In this document: positions 23,943-33,800 of the stretch, one piece after another | How positions within the stretch are numbered: position 1 is the first letter of the stretch | Layout: every line of letters begins with the position of its first letter | Source of the DNA: Myxococcaceae bacterium | GTDB lineage: Bacteria; Myxococcota; Myxococcia; Myxococcales; Myxococcaceae | Assembly: GCA_016926755.1 (NCBI GenBank) | Contig: JAFGNZ010000183.1 | Location: 1-54,734 of the forward strand | Reading direction: 5' to 3' | Length of the DNA stretch: 54,734 nt | Notes under the pieces: model-generated | Told to the model about the DNA's origin: nothing | Databases searched by the model: none | The model's input: only the letters and a program-made list of their open reading frames with translations | Program-made: the position numbers and the translations under genes

Positions 23943-26522
23943 GTGACGACCTCTCAACCGAAGCGGCAGCCCATCCCATTTGGGAAGTACCTTCTTCTCG
24001 ACCGCATCAACATCGGCGGCATGGCCGAGGTGTGGCGTGGGAAGATGTTCGGCGCGGGAGGGTTCGAGCGGCTCGTCGCCATCAAGCGCATCCTCCCCAA
24101 CATCGCGGAGGATGATGAGTTCATCGCGATGTTCATCGACGAGGCGAAGATCAGCGTCCAGCTGAACCACGCCAACATCGCGCAGATCCACGAGCTGGGG
24201 CAGATCTCCAACAGCTACTTCATCGCGATGGAGTACATCCCCGGCAAGGACATGCGGGCGATCTTCGATCGCTGCCGGAAGAAGAGCGAGCCGGCCCCCA
24301 TCCCGCTGGTGGCCTACTGCGTGTCCAAGATGTGCGAGGGCCTGGACTACGCCCACCGCAAGAAGGACTCGATGGGGCGGGACCTGAACATCGTCCACCG
24401 CGACATCTCCCCCCAGAACATCCTCGTCTCCTATGAGGGCGAGGTGAAGGTCATCGACTTCGGGATCGCCAAGGCGGCCGGCAAGGCGACCAAGACGCAG
24501 GCGGGCATCCTCAAGGGCAAGTTCGGCTACATGAGCCCGGAGCAGATCCGCGGCCTGCCGCTGGATCGGCGCTCGGACGTGTTCGCCATCGGCGTGTGCC
24601 TCTACGAGATGCTCACCGGCGAGCGCCTCTTCATCGGTGACAGCGACTTCTCCGTGCTGGAGAAGGTGCGCAAGGCGGAGGTGGAGCCGCCCTCCAAGCA
24701 CAACCGGAGGATCCCGGAGAGCCTCGAGAAGATCGTCCTCAAGGCGCTCGCGCGGGACGTGGACGAGCGCTACCAGTACGCCAGCGAGCTGGGCGACGAT
24801 CTGCAGCGCTTCCTCATCACCAGCGACACCATCTTCGGCCGCAAGGACCTCATGCAGTACATGAAGTCCACCTTCGCGGAGGAAGTGGAGCGGGAGAAGC
24901 AACGCCTGGCGGAGTACGCCCTCATCAAGCCCCCCGAGGGGATGCTCTCCGCCATCGAGGCGGGGTTCAGCGGCGCGCCTTCGCCTTCGGTGAGCCTCCC
25001 GGTGGTCTCCCCGGCCCCCGCGGTCCCCAGCCAGGCGCCCGTGGACTCGGCCAGGACCGTGGCCTCCGGGCCACCCGCGGGCGCCGCCGGGCTCGAGAGC
25101 CTCCGGCGGACCCCCTCGCTCACCGCGCTGCCCAAGCTGACGGCCGCCGCGGCCGCGCCCACGGCTCAGGACGACGAGGCCGTCGCGACCATGCTGGTGG
25201 ACTCGCGCGAGTACTTCGACGACGCCGACGAGCCCTCCACCATGCCGGGCGCCGCCAGCCGAGCCATCACGCCGCTGGACACGCCGGCGGCGATGGAGGA
25301 GGAGGAGGAGGGAGAGCCCACCAATTCGGGGAAGACGGCCGTGATCGGGCCGCCCCAGTCGGCCAGCGGGGCGCCAGCGACGGCTTCCGCGCCTCGTGCG
25401 TCCCTCACGAACATCCCCGTGGTGACGCCCACGCCCAATGTGCAGATACGCCCCTCCGTGTTGAGCATGCCCGCGGTGGGGGGCCTGCCCGAGGCCGCCG
25501 GGGCGCCCGGGGCCCGTCCCGCTCCGGGCCGGATGCCAGGGGATGGGCTGCCGCGCATCGCTCGCCCGGAGCATCCTGCCGGGGGGCCTCCCATGCTGAG
25601 CCCGGCCGGTGCGCAGGCGAGTGCTCCCGCGGCGCGGCCCGCTGTCGCGTCGCCGCTGGCTCCAGCCTCGACGCCTCCGGTCGCGCCCCCGCGGCCTGTT
25701 TCCGAGCCGAGCGACACGAATGCACCGGCGCCCGGGCTGCCGTTCGGCCAGAAGCGGATGGCGGTCTTCGGGGGGATCGGTGCCGTGGTGCTCGTCCTGC
25801 TGGGGGTGATCGGCTTCCTCATGACGCGCGCGCCCGCCATGGGCTTCATCATGGTGGAGCTGCCGTCGAAGCTGGCCGGGAAGGCCCAGGTGACGCTCAA
25901 CGCCAAGCCCGCGCAGATCCAGAACGGGGCCGTCCTGCTGCAGGTGCCCGCGGGCGAGGTCGTCGTGATGGTCAGCGCCGAGGGCTACAAGGCCTTCAGC
26001 CAGACGGTGAACCTCCCGGAGGGCAACCAGGTCACCCGCGTGCTGCCGGAGCTCGAGCCGCTGGTGAAGTCGATGTCGATGGTGCTCGCCACCGTGCCGC
26101 TGGACGCCGAGGTGAAGCTGAACGGCCAGGTGGTCCGGAAGCAGGGGAGCCAGGAGGCGTTCCTCCAGAACCTGCCCATCACCGAGGAGCTGGCGATCGA
26201 GGTGAGCGCCCCGGGCTTCAAGCCCTTCCAGCAGAAGTACGCCCCGTCCGAGGGCGCCGCGCCCCTGCAGGTGACGGCGAAGCTGGAGCCGGCGGAGGTG
26301 GCGGTGCGCGTGGAGTCCGTGCCGGAGGGCGCCACCATCTTCGCCAGCGGCAAGGAGTGGGGGGCCACCCCGGCCGTGGTGAAGCTGCCCGCCAGCGTGA
26401 AGCAGGTGACGCTGAAGCTGAAGTGCTTCGAGGAGGCCGAGCTGTCGGTCAACCCGCCCGCTGCTGGGGAGACCCAGGCGGTGGTGAAGGGCGCGTTGAA
26501 GAAGCAGCCTGGCTGCAAGTAG
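23943..26522 (+). CDS. Ser/Thr protein kinase with C-terminal PEGA-type domains
   Basis: 859 residues from a GTG. Canonical Hanks kinase (residues about 12-285): INIGGMAEVWRGK, VAIKRIL, HRDISPQNIL, DFGIAKA, YMSPEQIRG. A long Pro/Ala/Ser-rich linker (about 330-600) leads to a single transmembrane helix (about 607-628, AVFGGIGAVVLVLLGVIGFL). The external part consists of three repeated beta modules of about 75 residues with the PEGA-like pattern (VTLNAKPAQIQNG, VKLNGQVV, VESVPEGATIFASGKEWG). PEGA domains are thought to contact envelope or cell-surface components. All catalytic residues are intact. A typical myxobacterial Pkn-type kinase. Confidence 0.92.
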   Translation: MTTSQPKRQPIPFGKYLLLDRINIGGMAEVWRGKMFGAGGFERLVAIKRILPNIAEDDEFIAMFIDEAKISVQLNHANIAQIHELGQISNSYFIAMEYIPGKDMRAIFDRCRKKSEPAPIPLVAYCVSKMCEGLDYAHRKKDSMGRDLNIVHRDISPQNILVSYEGEVKVIDFGIAKAAGKATKTQAGILKGKFGYMSPEQIRGLPLDRRSDVFAIGVCLYEMLTGERLFIGDSDFSVLEKVRKAEVEPPSKHNRRIPESLEKIVLKALARDVDERYQYASELGDDLQRFLITSDTIFGRKDLMQYMKSTFAEEVEREKQRLAEYALIKPPEGMLSAIEAGFSGAPSPSVSLPVVSPAPAVPSQAPVDSARTVASGPPAGAAGLESLRRTPSLTALPKLTAAAAAPTAQDDEAVATMLVDSREYFDDADEPSTMPGAASRAITPLDTPAAMEEEEEGEPTNSGKTAVIGPPQSASGAPATASAPRASLTNIPVVTPTPNVQIRPSVLSMPAVGGLPEAAGAPGARPAPGRMPGDGLPRIARPEHPAGGPPMLSPAGAQASAPAARPAVASPLAPASTPPVAPPRPVSEPSDTNAPAPGLPFGQKRMAVFGGIGAVVLVLLGVIGFLMTRAPAMGFIMVELPSKLAGKAQVTLNAKPAQIQNGAVLLQVPAGEVVVMVSAEGYKAFSQTVNLPEGNQVTRVLPELEPLVKSMSMVLATVPLDAEVKLNGQVVRKQGSQEAFLQNLPITEELAIEVSAPGFKPFQQKYAPSEGAAPLQVTAKLEPAEVAVRVESVPEGATIFASGKEWGATPAVVKLPASVKQVTLKLKCFEEAELSVNPPAAGETQAVVKGALKKQPGCK

Positions 26523-26586
26523 CCGCGCCTGCCCGAGGCGGGCGGGCACGGGGCCCCTTATAGATGGGGCGGAGGGACGTTCGTCC

Positions 26587-28344
26587 GTGACGACCAAAAC
26601 GCGCAAGGCCAGCAAGGCGGATCCACTCTCGGAGCTGCCCCGCTGGGCCCAGAAGCTGGCCCAGAAGTACTACACGAAGACGGTGTCCACCTTCCTGCTC
26701 TACGGGGCGGTGAGGGACCTGCAGCCCATCACGCTGGAGGACGGCAGCCGGGGCTACAGCATCCTCAAGACGTTCCTGGCCGAGGAGCTGTTCGGCGGCA
26801 GGGATCACGTCATCTTCTATGATCGCTCCTCCGGCATCCGCGCCGCCTCGCCGGAGACGCAGAAGGATCTGCAGCGGGCGATGGCGGGGTATGACGCGCT
26901 CTACGGCACGGACTACGCCAAGTCGCTGCCGAGAGATCCGGGCCGGGCGCTGCAGATCCTGGAGAACTTCCTCCGGCTGCGCCTGGTCGAGGGCAGGTCG
27001 ATGGCGCTGGTCATCGACTTCGCGGAGACGCTGGTGCCCGGCGGGGAGATGAGCCACCTGTCCGCGGAGGACCGCTTCGTGGTGGCCACGCTGGACAAGT
27101 GGGCGCACGATCCGCAGTTCCTGTCCAACGACGTCTCCGTGGTGCTGCTGGCGGAGAACCTGGCGGACATCTCCCCGCGGATCGCCCGCAACCCGTACGT
27201 GGCCCCCATCGAGCTGCCGCTGCCCGGCGAGGACGAGCGGCTGGACTACGTGCGCTACAAGCTGGAGGGCAAGCGGCTGCAGTCCGTGTCGGACGTGCCG
27301 GTGGCGGCCCTGGCGAAGATGACGGCGGGCCTGTCGCGCATCAACCTGGACCGGGTGCTCACCGAGGCCATCGAGCGGGACGTGCGCATCACGCCGGAGC
27401 TCCTCAAGGAGAAGAAGAAGGAGATCATCCAGGCGGAGTGCCACGGCCTGCTGGAGTTCATCGAGCCGGCCAACAACCTGGACTCGGTGGCGGGCCACGC
27501 CAAGGCCAAGGAGATGCTGCGCAACGCGGCCAGCGCGCTGAAGAAGGGCCGCAACGAGGTGATGCCCATGGGCTACCTCATCAGCGGCCCGGTGGGCACC
27601 GGCAAGACGTTCATGGTGACCAGCTTCGCCGGGGAGATTGGCATCCCCGCGGTGAAGTTCCTCAACTTCCGCAGCCAGTGGCAGGGCGTCACCGAGGCGA
27701 ACCTGGAGCGCATCTTCACGCTGCTCAAGGCGCTGTGGCCGGTGGCGGTGATGGTGGACGAGGCGGACACCTTCCTGGGCAACCGGGACGCCAGCGGGGA
27801 CTCGGGGACGAGCAGCCGCGTGTTCGGCTCCATCGCCTCGTTCATGGGCAACACGCAGTACCGCGGGAAGATCGTCTGGTTCCTGATGACGGCGCGGCCG
27901 GATCTGCTCCCCATCGACCTGAAGCGGCAGGGGCGCGCGGAGGAGCACCTGGCGCTCTTCTACCCGCAGACGGACGCGGAGCGGGACGAGCTCTTCCGGG
28001 TGATGCAGAAGAAGACGGGCGTGTCGGTGGACGTGTCCTCCTTCGCGGAGCTGCTGCCGGAGGGCGTGCGCCAGTTCAGCGGCGCGGACATCGAGGCGGT
28101 GATGGTGCGCGCGAAGTTCCGCGCGCTGGCGCAGGGGCGGGAGCAGGTGGCGGTGGACGATCTGAAGGCGGTGCTGGCGGACTTCATCCCGCCCAGCTAC
28201 CCGCTGGAGATTGAACTGCAGAACCTGGTGGCGGTGCAGGAGTGCACCAGCCGCGAGCTGCTGCCCGAGGAGTTCCGTGCCATGGATCGGGATCAGATCA
28301 CCCGGCGCGTGCGCGAGCTGAAGCTGCTGCTCGAGGAGCAGTGA
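26587..28344 (+). CDS. Ycf46-like AAA+ ATPase
   Basis: 585 residues from a GTG start. The N-terminal half (about 1-280) resembles an AAA domain without Walker A: FLLYGAVRDL, then SMALVIDFAETLVPGG and a sensor-like VSVVLLAENLADISPRI. The C-terminal half is an active FtsH-class AAA module with GPVGTGKTF (Walker A, about residue 338), VAVMVDEADTFLG (Walker B) and an arginine-finger region FLMTARPDLLPIDLKRQGR. A degenerate first module plus active second module is the Ycf46 layout known from cyanobacteria and many bacteria. Function unknown. It converges on the three-gene Clp-like operon across a short pseudogene. Confidence 0.8.
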   Translation: MTTKTRKASKADPLSELPRWAQKLAQKYYTKTVSTFLLYGAVRDLQPITLEDGSRGYSILKTFLAEELFGGRDHVIFYDRSSGIRAASPETQKDLQRAMAGYDALYGTDYAKSLPRDPGRALQILENFLRLRLVEGRSMALVIDFAETLVPGGEMSHLSAEDRFVVATLDKWAHDPQFLSNDVSVVLLAENLADISPRIARNPYVAPIELPLPGEDERLDYVRYKLEGKRLQSVSDVPVAALAKMTAGLSRINLDRVLTEAIERDVRITPELLKEKKKEIIQAECHGLLEFIEPANNLDSVAGHAKAKEMLRNAASALKKGRNEVMPMGYLISGPVGTGKTFMVTSFAGEIGIPAVKFLNFRSQWQGVTEANLERIFTLLKALWPVAVMVDEADTFLGNRDASGDSGTSSRVFGSIASFMGNTQYRGKIVWFLMTARPDLLPIDLKRQGRAEEHLALFYPQTDAERDELFRVMQKKTGVSVDVSSFAELLPEGVRQFSGADIEAVMVRAKFRALAQGREQVAVDDLKAVLADFIPPSYPLEIELQNLVAVQECTSRELLPEEFRAMDRDQITRRVRELKLLLEEQ

Positions 28345-28345
28345 G

Positions 28346-28490
28346 TTGGAGGTTCGGCGCGAATGGACGATCGGCAAGCACCGGGCGCACCTCGAGGAGC
28401 CTGACCTGCTGCTCGTGAAGCTGGTGGGCCCTACTGGAGGAGGCGCGCACGCTCATCCAGCGGATGCGCGCGAAGCTGTCCTCCGGGTGA
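28346..28490 (+). pseudogene. Remnant of a SpoIIAA/STAS-like myxobacterial protein
   Basis: Starting at TTG 28346 the sequence reads EVRREWTIGKHRAHLEEPDL, then LLVKLVGPT. After one base shift near 28434 it continues EEARTLIQRMRAKLSSG to a stop at 28490. The first part is like the start of small myxobacterial SpoIIAA/STAS-type proteins (a recalled pattern: RREW.IGKHR...EEPD). The frameshift and the length of under 50 codons indicate a decayed fragment lodged between the convergent ATPase genes. Confidence 0.4.
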
Positions 28491-28493
28491 GGC

Positions 28494-30818
28494 TCAGGGG
28501 CTGGGAGCGGGCCGAGGCCCGGCGTCGAGCACCGTCGCCAGCGCCCGGAGCTCCGGCCCCATCATCCGCTCCGCCGCGGTGCCTGCGACGACCACCGGCA
28601 GCATCTGCCCCTCCAGCGCGGCCTCGGCCGAGAGCCGCACCGCGATGGGCGCCATCACCTGGGCCTCGATGAGGCGCTTGAGCGGCCGGGCCCCCAGCTT
28701 CGGATCATAGCCGTGGCGAGCCAGCCAGGTCCGCGCGGCCGGGTCCACCACCAGCCGCAGCCTGCGCCGCAGCAGCCCCGCCCGTGAGGCCGCCTTCTCC
28801 AGCTCGAGGTCGACGATGCGCAGCACGTCCGCCTCCGAGAGCCGGCGGAACGGGATGACATGGTCGATGCGGTTGAACAGCTCCGGCCGGAACGCCTGCC
28901 GGACGGCCCGCATGAAGTCTCCCGCGCCGCGCTCGGCGCCGTAGCCCACCGGCTCGGACTGCTCCACGCCGAGGTTGCTCGTCATGCAGATGACCGTCAT
29001 CCGGAAGTCGACCAGCCTCCCGAGGCTGTCGGTGAGCCGCCCCTCGCCCAGGATGCCGAGCAGCAGATCGAACACCTCCGGGTGTGCCTTCTCGATCTCG
29101 TCGAAGAGGACGAGCGACATGGGCTGCTGCCGCACCCGCTCGGCGAGGCTGTTGATGCCCGGCCCCACCTCCATCAGCCGCTGCGCCGAGCCCGGGAGCA
29201 TGTACTCGGACATGTCGAGCCGGATCATCCGGTCCTCGTCTCCGAAGAGCGTGCGCGCGAGCTGCTTGGACAGCTCCGTCTTCCCCACGCCCGTGGGCCC
29301 GACGAAGAGCAGCGTGCCCACCGGCTTGTCCGGATCATTGAGGCCCGCCTTGAGCCGCGCGAGCACCCCCGCGGCCTGCTCGCAGGCGCGCTCCTGCCCG
29401 ATGACTCCGCGAGCGAGCTGCGCGGCGAGCGTGCTCTGCTCGGCGGGGAGCTCGTCGCTGATGAGCTGCAGCGGCAGCCCCGTATAGCGCGCGTAGGCCT
29501 CCGAGGCGTCGCGCGGGTAGAGGGTCCGGGGCTTGCCGCGCTCCCCCTGCTGATCCAGCCAGTCCAGGAAGCGGAAGGCCTTGCCGGGGAACAGGCTGTC
29601 ACGCTGGAACATCTCCAGGTGCCCGACGAGCTGCCGCAGCCCCATGGGGTGGACGGTGACGCTGCTGCGCCGGGTCTCCTGGTAGCGCCGCATCAGCTCC
29701 GGGACCTGCGAGGCCGGCGGCTCCTCGAAGCGGACGACCGTGAAGGGGCGCAGCGCCTCCGGGAAGCGGCGCTGGCAGCGCTCGAACTCGCCCTCGGTGC
29801 ACTCGGCGATGAGGGAGATCTCCTCGCTCATCGCCGCGGGCAGGAGCAGGTCGCCGATCGAGGAGCCATCCGGCTGGGGCGCCAGGAGCGAGGTGAGCCG
29901 GTCGACGTAGAGGTAGTGGTTCTCGTGCGAGAGCGCGTCGATGATCTTCAGGCAGCGCTCCTGCCACATGCCCAGGTACACCATGCCGGCCACGATGCGC
30001 TCGGCGCTGGTGCGCCAGATCTTCGGGAAGTGCGCCTCCTTGTCCTCGCGCCGCTTCGCCACGATCCACCGCGCGAGCTTCAGCACCCAGCTCGTCTTGC
30101 CGATCCCCGGCCCCCCCACGAGCAGGAGTGAGCGCGGCGGCTGGCGCTTCAGGGCGCCGAGCCAGCCGTCCATCGAGTCGCTGTCATAGACCAGGGGTGG
30201 GAGTCGCCCCGCCGCCGCGAGCCGGGTCAGCTCCTCGCCGATCTGCCCGAGCACCTGCGGCGCGGGCTCCTCCTCGGAGCCCCTCCGGGAGGACTGCTGG
30301 AGGTCGCCGGGATCCCAGCTCTGCACGTACTCCTCGCCCTCGTAGCGGAAGTCGTAGAGCCCCTTGGGCTGCTCACCGAGCAGGGCGGTGGCCAGCGCCT
30401 GCTGCAGCACTTCGCGCGCGATGGTCAGCTCCTCGAGCACGAAGGACCAGCCGAAGCGCGGCACCAGCACCCGGTACGCGCCGCTCTCCAGCTTGCCGTA
30501 GACATAGGTCAGCTTCAGCGGGACCAGCGCCTTGCCGATCACCGGCCGCTTCTTATGCAGCGTCTGCGGGTGGACCTCCACCGTGAGCGTCCTGGCCTGC
30601 AGGGACTCCTCCCACAGGAAGCGCTCGAGCGCGGAGGTGTCGTCGACCAGCATGAGCCGCACCTGGGACTCGAGCAGGCTGTAGACCTCGGCCGCGCTGG
30701 CACCGTAGGCGGACGGCGCGGGCGCATCGAAGAAGCGCTCCCACACGGGCAGCAGCCGTCCCGTCAGCCGGCCGTCATGGTGCGTGGTGAAGTAGACGCG
30801 AAGACTCTTGTCGCTCAT
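28494..30818 (-). CDS. Clp-like double AAA+ ATPase, short form (third gene of triad)
   Basis: 774 residues. Residues about 1-150 form a non-Clp N-terminal domain shared with the two upstream genes (VEVHPQTLHKKRPV, then KALVPLKLTYVYG and YRVLVPRFGWSF). AAA-1 has Walker A GGPGIGKTS (about residue 235) but its Walker B reads HYLYVDRLTSL, lacking the catalytic Glu. AAA-2 is a complete Clp/Hsp100 module: GPTGVGKTELSKQLARTLFG (about 508), LVLFDEIEKAHP, TSNLG, and the C-terminal small domain with DPKLGARPLKRLIEAQVMAP. There is no ClpB coiled-coil middle domain. Unlike its two partners it stops right after AAA-2. It begins four bases downstream of the preceding gene. Confidence 0.85.
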   Translation of the reverse strand: MSDKSLRVYFTTHHDGRLTGRLLPVWERFFDAPAPSAYGASAAEVYSLLESQVRLMLVDDTSALERFLWEESLQARTLTVEVHPQTLHKKRPVIGKALVPLKLTYVYGKLESGAYRVLVPRFGWSFVLEELTIAREVLQQALATALLGEQPKGLYDFRYEGEEYVQSWDPGDLQQSSRRGSEEEPAPQVLGQIGEELTRLAAAGRLPPLVYDSDSMDGWLGALKRQPPRSLLLVGGPGIGKTSWVLKLARWIVAKRREDKEAHFPKIWRTSAERIVAGMVYLGMWQERCLKIIDALSHENHYLYVDRLTSLLAPQPDGSSIGDLLLPAAMSEEISLIAECTEGEFERCQRRFPEALRPFTVVRFEEPPASQVPELMRRYQETRRSSVTVHPMGLRQLVGHLEMFQRDSLFPGKAFRFLDWLDQQGERGKPRTLYPRDASEAYARYTGLPLQLISDELPAEQSTLAAQLARGVIGQERACEQAAGVLARLKAGLNDPDKPVGTLLFVGPTGVGKTELSKQLARTLFGDEDRMIRLDMSEYMLPGSAQRLMEVGPGINSLAERVRQQPMSLVLFDEIEKAHPEVFDLLLGILGEGRLTDSLGRLVDFRMTVICMTSNLGVEQSEPVGYGAERGAGDFMRAVRQAFRPELFNRIDHVIPFRRLSEADVLRIVDLELEKAASRAGLLRRRLRLVVDPAARTWLARHGYDPKLGARPLKRLIEAQVMAPIAVRLSAEAALEGQMLPVVVAGTAAERMMGPELRALATVLDAGPRPAPSP

Positions 30819-30822
30819 GGCG

Positions 30823-33800
30823 TCACGCGCTCCCGTCCGTCGGGTTCTGGGTCATCCGCAGCCGCCAGAGGGCGGGCAGGGCCTCCGCGGGAGCCCGTAC
30901 CCGGTGCGTGCCGCTGTAGCTGAGCAGGTAGTCGTCGAGCTCCATCGGCGCCACCGCGCCGGGGCGGGCAGGCGGCTCGACGCGGTAGGCGCGCACCACG
31001 GGGACCGCCGCCTCGGGGTTCTCCGGCAGGGGCGTGGCGCCCTCCTGGCGCGCCTTGTGGAAGGCCTGGAGCTTCGCGTCATGCAGCGTGAGCAGCTCCA
31101 GCGGCTCCGGCGCGGACTCACCGTGCACGCGCACCTTGACGATCTCCGGGAGGCGCCCCGTGGACTGCCAGACGTGCAGCCCGGCCTCTCCCTCGAAGAA
31201 GGGCCGCACGCCCGGGCCCACCTGCTTGAGCACGATGTGCACCGGCTCCATGTTCCACTGTAGGAGCGCCGGGAGCTCCCGCGGGCCGCCCGAGGTCAGC
31301 GCGCCTCCCGGGAAGCGGACGGCGAAGCGCTCGATCTCGCCGCGCGTGCCGCGGGCGTACGCGTCGCAGAGCCAGCGGGCGAGCAGCGAGCCGGAGGCGC
31401 CCCCCTCTCGCCACTGCCCCAGCGGGAACAGCTCCAGGGTGATGACGTGCTGGTCGGAGCGGGCGAGCTCCCGGAGGATCCGCTTCAGGAAGGCGACCTC
31501 CGCGACCGCGTCGAGCATCTGCTCGCGGGAGACGACCTTCACCGGCTCGAAGGCCCGCCGGTCGAAGATCCGCACGCGCTCGCCATCGGAGCCTCTGTAG
31601 GTGTCGGTGCGGCGCTCGAGGACTCCGAAGCGCTCGACCTCGATCATCTCCCGCGCCTCCTCCTCGGGGGCTCGCGCGAGGGCCTCCAGCCGCGCCGCGA
31701 ACTCCTCCAGGTACAGCCGCATCGCGTCGAGCGTGTAGAGCGACTCGGCGTGGTCGCGCTCCCCCGCCTGCAGCCGCGCGAGGTGGAAGCGGACCTGCTC
31801 GGACAGCGCGCCCAGCGAGTCGCTGTGCCGCATGCGCTGCACCTCCTCGCGCGCCTCGAGCGCCTTCTCGCGCAGCTTCGCGATGGGGAGCGCCAGGAGC
31901 GGCTCGAGCGCGAACCCCTCGGGTACCGGCTCGCGGGGCACGAGCGCGTCGGCCTGCACCTCGAAGCGGCCGTCGCGGGTGTAGAGCTGGAACAGCCGCA
32001 TGAGCGCCTGGGGCCCGCGGATGATGGCCTCGGAGAGGACGTGCCCGACCTTCTCCTCCAGGTAGCGCTTGAGCGGCCGCGCGCCCAGGGTGGCATCGAA
32101 GGCCTCCGCGACGATGCGCCGCTTCACCTCGTCATCGGTGGACACGAAGATGTGGCGCGAGCTCAACCCGCGCCGCGCCAGCAGCCGCGCGAGCTCCTTC
32201 TCCACCACCTTCTCGCCCGACTCCCGCGAGAGCGGCGAGAAGTGGACGATCTGGTCGATGCGGTTGAAGAGCTCGGGCGGGAAGAACTCGCGCACGGCCC
32301 GGTCCGAGTCGAGGGCCACGCTCCGGGCGTCCACCTCGCCGATGCCCACCGGCTGCTTCTGCCGGGCCCCGAGGTTGCTCGTCATCACGATGACGGTGTG
32401 GGTGAAGTCCGCCGTCTCGCCCGAGGCGTCGGTGAGCCGGCCCTCGTCGAACGTCTGCAGGAGCAGGTTGAGCAGGGCGGGGTGGGCCTTCTCGATCTCG
32501 TCGAGCAGCACGAGCGTGAAGGGCTGCTCGCGGATGGTCCGCGTCAGGCGGCCCTCCGGCTGCCACGCGTCGCCGGTGAGCCGCGCGACGGCGTCCGGCG
32601 TCTGGAACTCGGCCATGTCGAGCCGCACCATGCGCGAGGCATCGCCGTACAGGTAGCTGGCCAGCGCGCGCGCCAGCTCGGTCTTCCCGGTCCCCGTCGG
32701 CCCGGTGAACAGGTAGACGCCATAGGGCCGGCGAGGATCGGTGAGGCCGGCGTGGATGCGCGCGATGAGATCGGCCGCCACCGCCACCGCCTCCGGCTGG
32801 CCCATCACCTTGCGTGACAGGGCCGCGAGGACCTCGGAGGGCTCCAGCCGCTTGTTGGGGTGGAGCAGGAAGTCCGGCAGCCCCGTCACGCGCGAGAGGT
32901 GATCGAAGAGCACGCCGGTCTCCAGCTCCTGCTGGTCGCTGTAGTCGGCGGCCAGCTTCCGCAGCAGGTCGAGCGCCTTGCCCGGGAGCGCGGCCCCGGC
33001 GAAGAGCGACTGGGCCTGCTCCAGGAGGGTAGGGAAGAGCGTGGGCTCCCAGGTGACGTCATGGCGGCCCTCCAGCTCCCGGGACTCGTGGAGCAGCATC
33101 CGCAGCGTCTCGTCCGTGCTGGTGGGCCGGACGTGGAGCGGGGTGAAGAGCGCGGCGAAGGACGGGGCATCCGTCTCGAGCCGCTGGAGCTGCTCCGGCG
33201 TCACCGCGCCCACGAGCATGATCTCCCCGCGCGCGAGCGGCCCCTGGAAGAAGAGGGCGAGGTTGGCGTCGCTGTCGCGCGAGCGGCCGATGCGGCCGAA
33301 GGCGTGCAGATCCTCGACGAAGAGGATGCGCCGGCCTCCGCGCGACTCCTCGAGGAGCTTCAGGCAGCGCTGCTCCCAGTCGCCGACATAGCTCATGCCG
33401 GCGATGATCCGCTTGCCCGCGACCGACCAGACCTCGGTCACCTTGTCCAGGTTGCGGTGGCTCCGGAAGTCCTCGGCCTCGAGCTGCTCGGCCACGAAGC
33501 GCCGGAGCAGGGTCCGCTTGCCGCAGCCCGGCGGCCCGACGAGCAGCACCGGCGTGCGCCGCTCCCCGCCCAGCAGGAACTGGAGCTGCTCGCGGTAGGG
33601 GCTGCGCGGCATCCCGGTGTCGAGCGAGCCCTCCGCCGCCTGGAGGGTGAGGTTCGTCCCCAGGCTGTTCAGCACCTGTTTGCCCCCGCGCGACTTCTTC
33701 TTCTTGCCGGGCCGGTCCTCCAGCTCGAGGTCATCCCAGGGCCCCTTCTTCTTGCCGAGCTCGTCGATCAGCGACTTGGGGCGGGCCACGAAGGAGATGG

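Noticed and set aside
23625-26615. A 996-codon minus-strand open frame opposite the PEGA kinase gene
   Set aside because: Antisense mirror of the kinase gene with no domain signal; kinase motifs fix the plus strand as coding.
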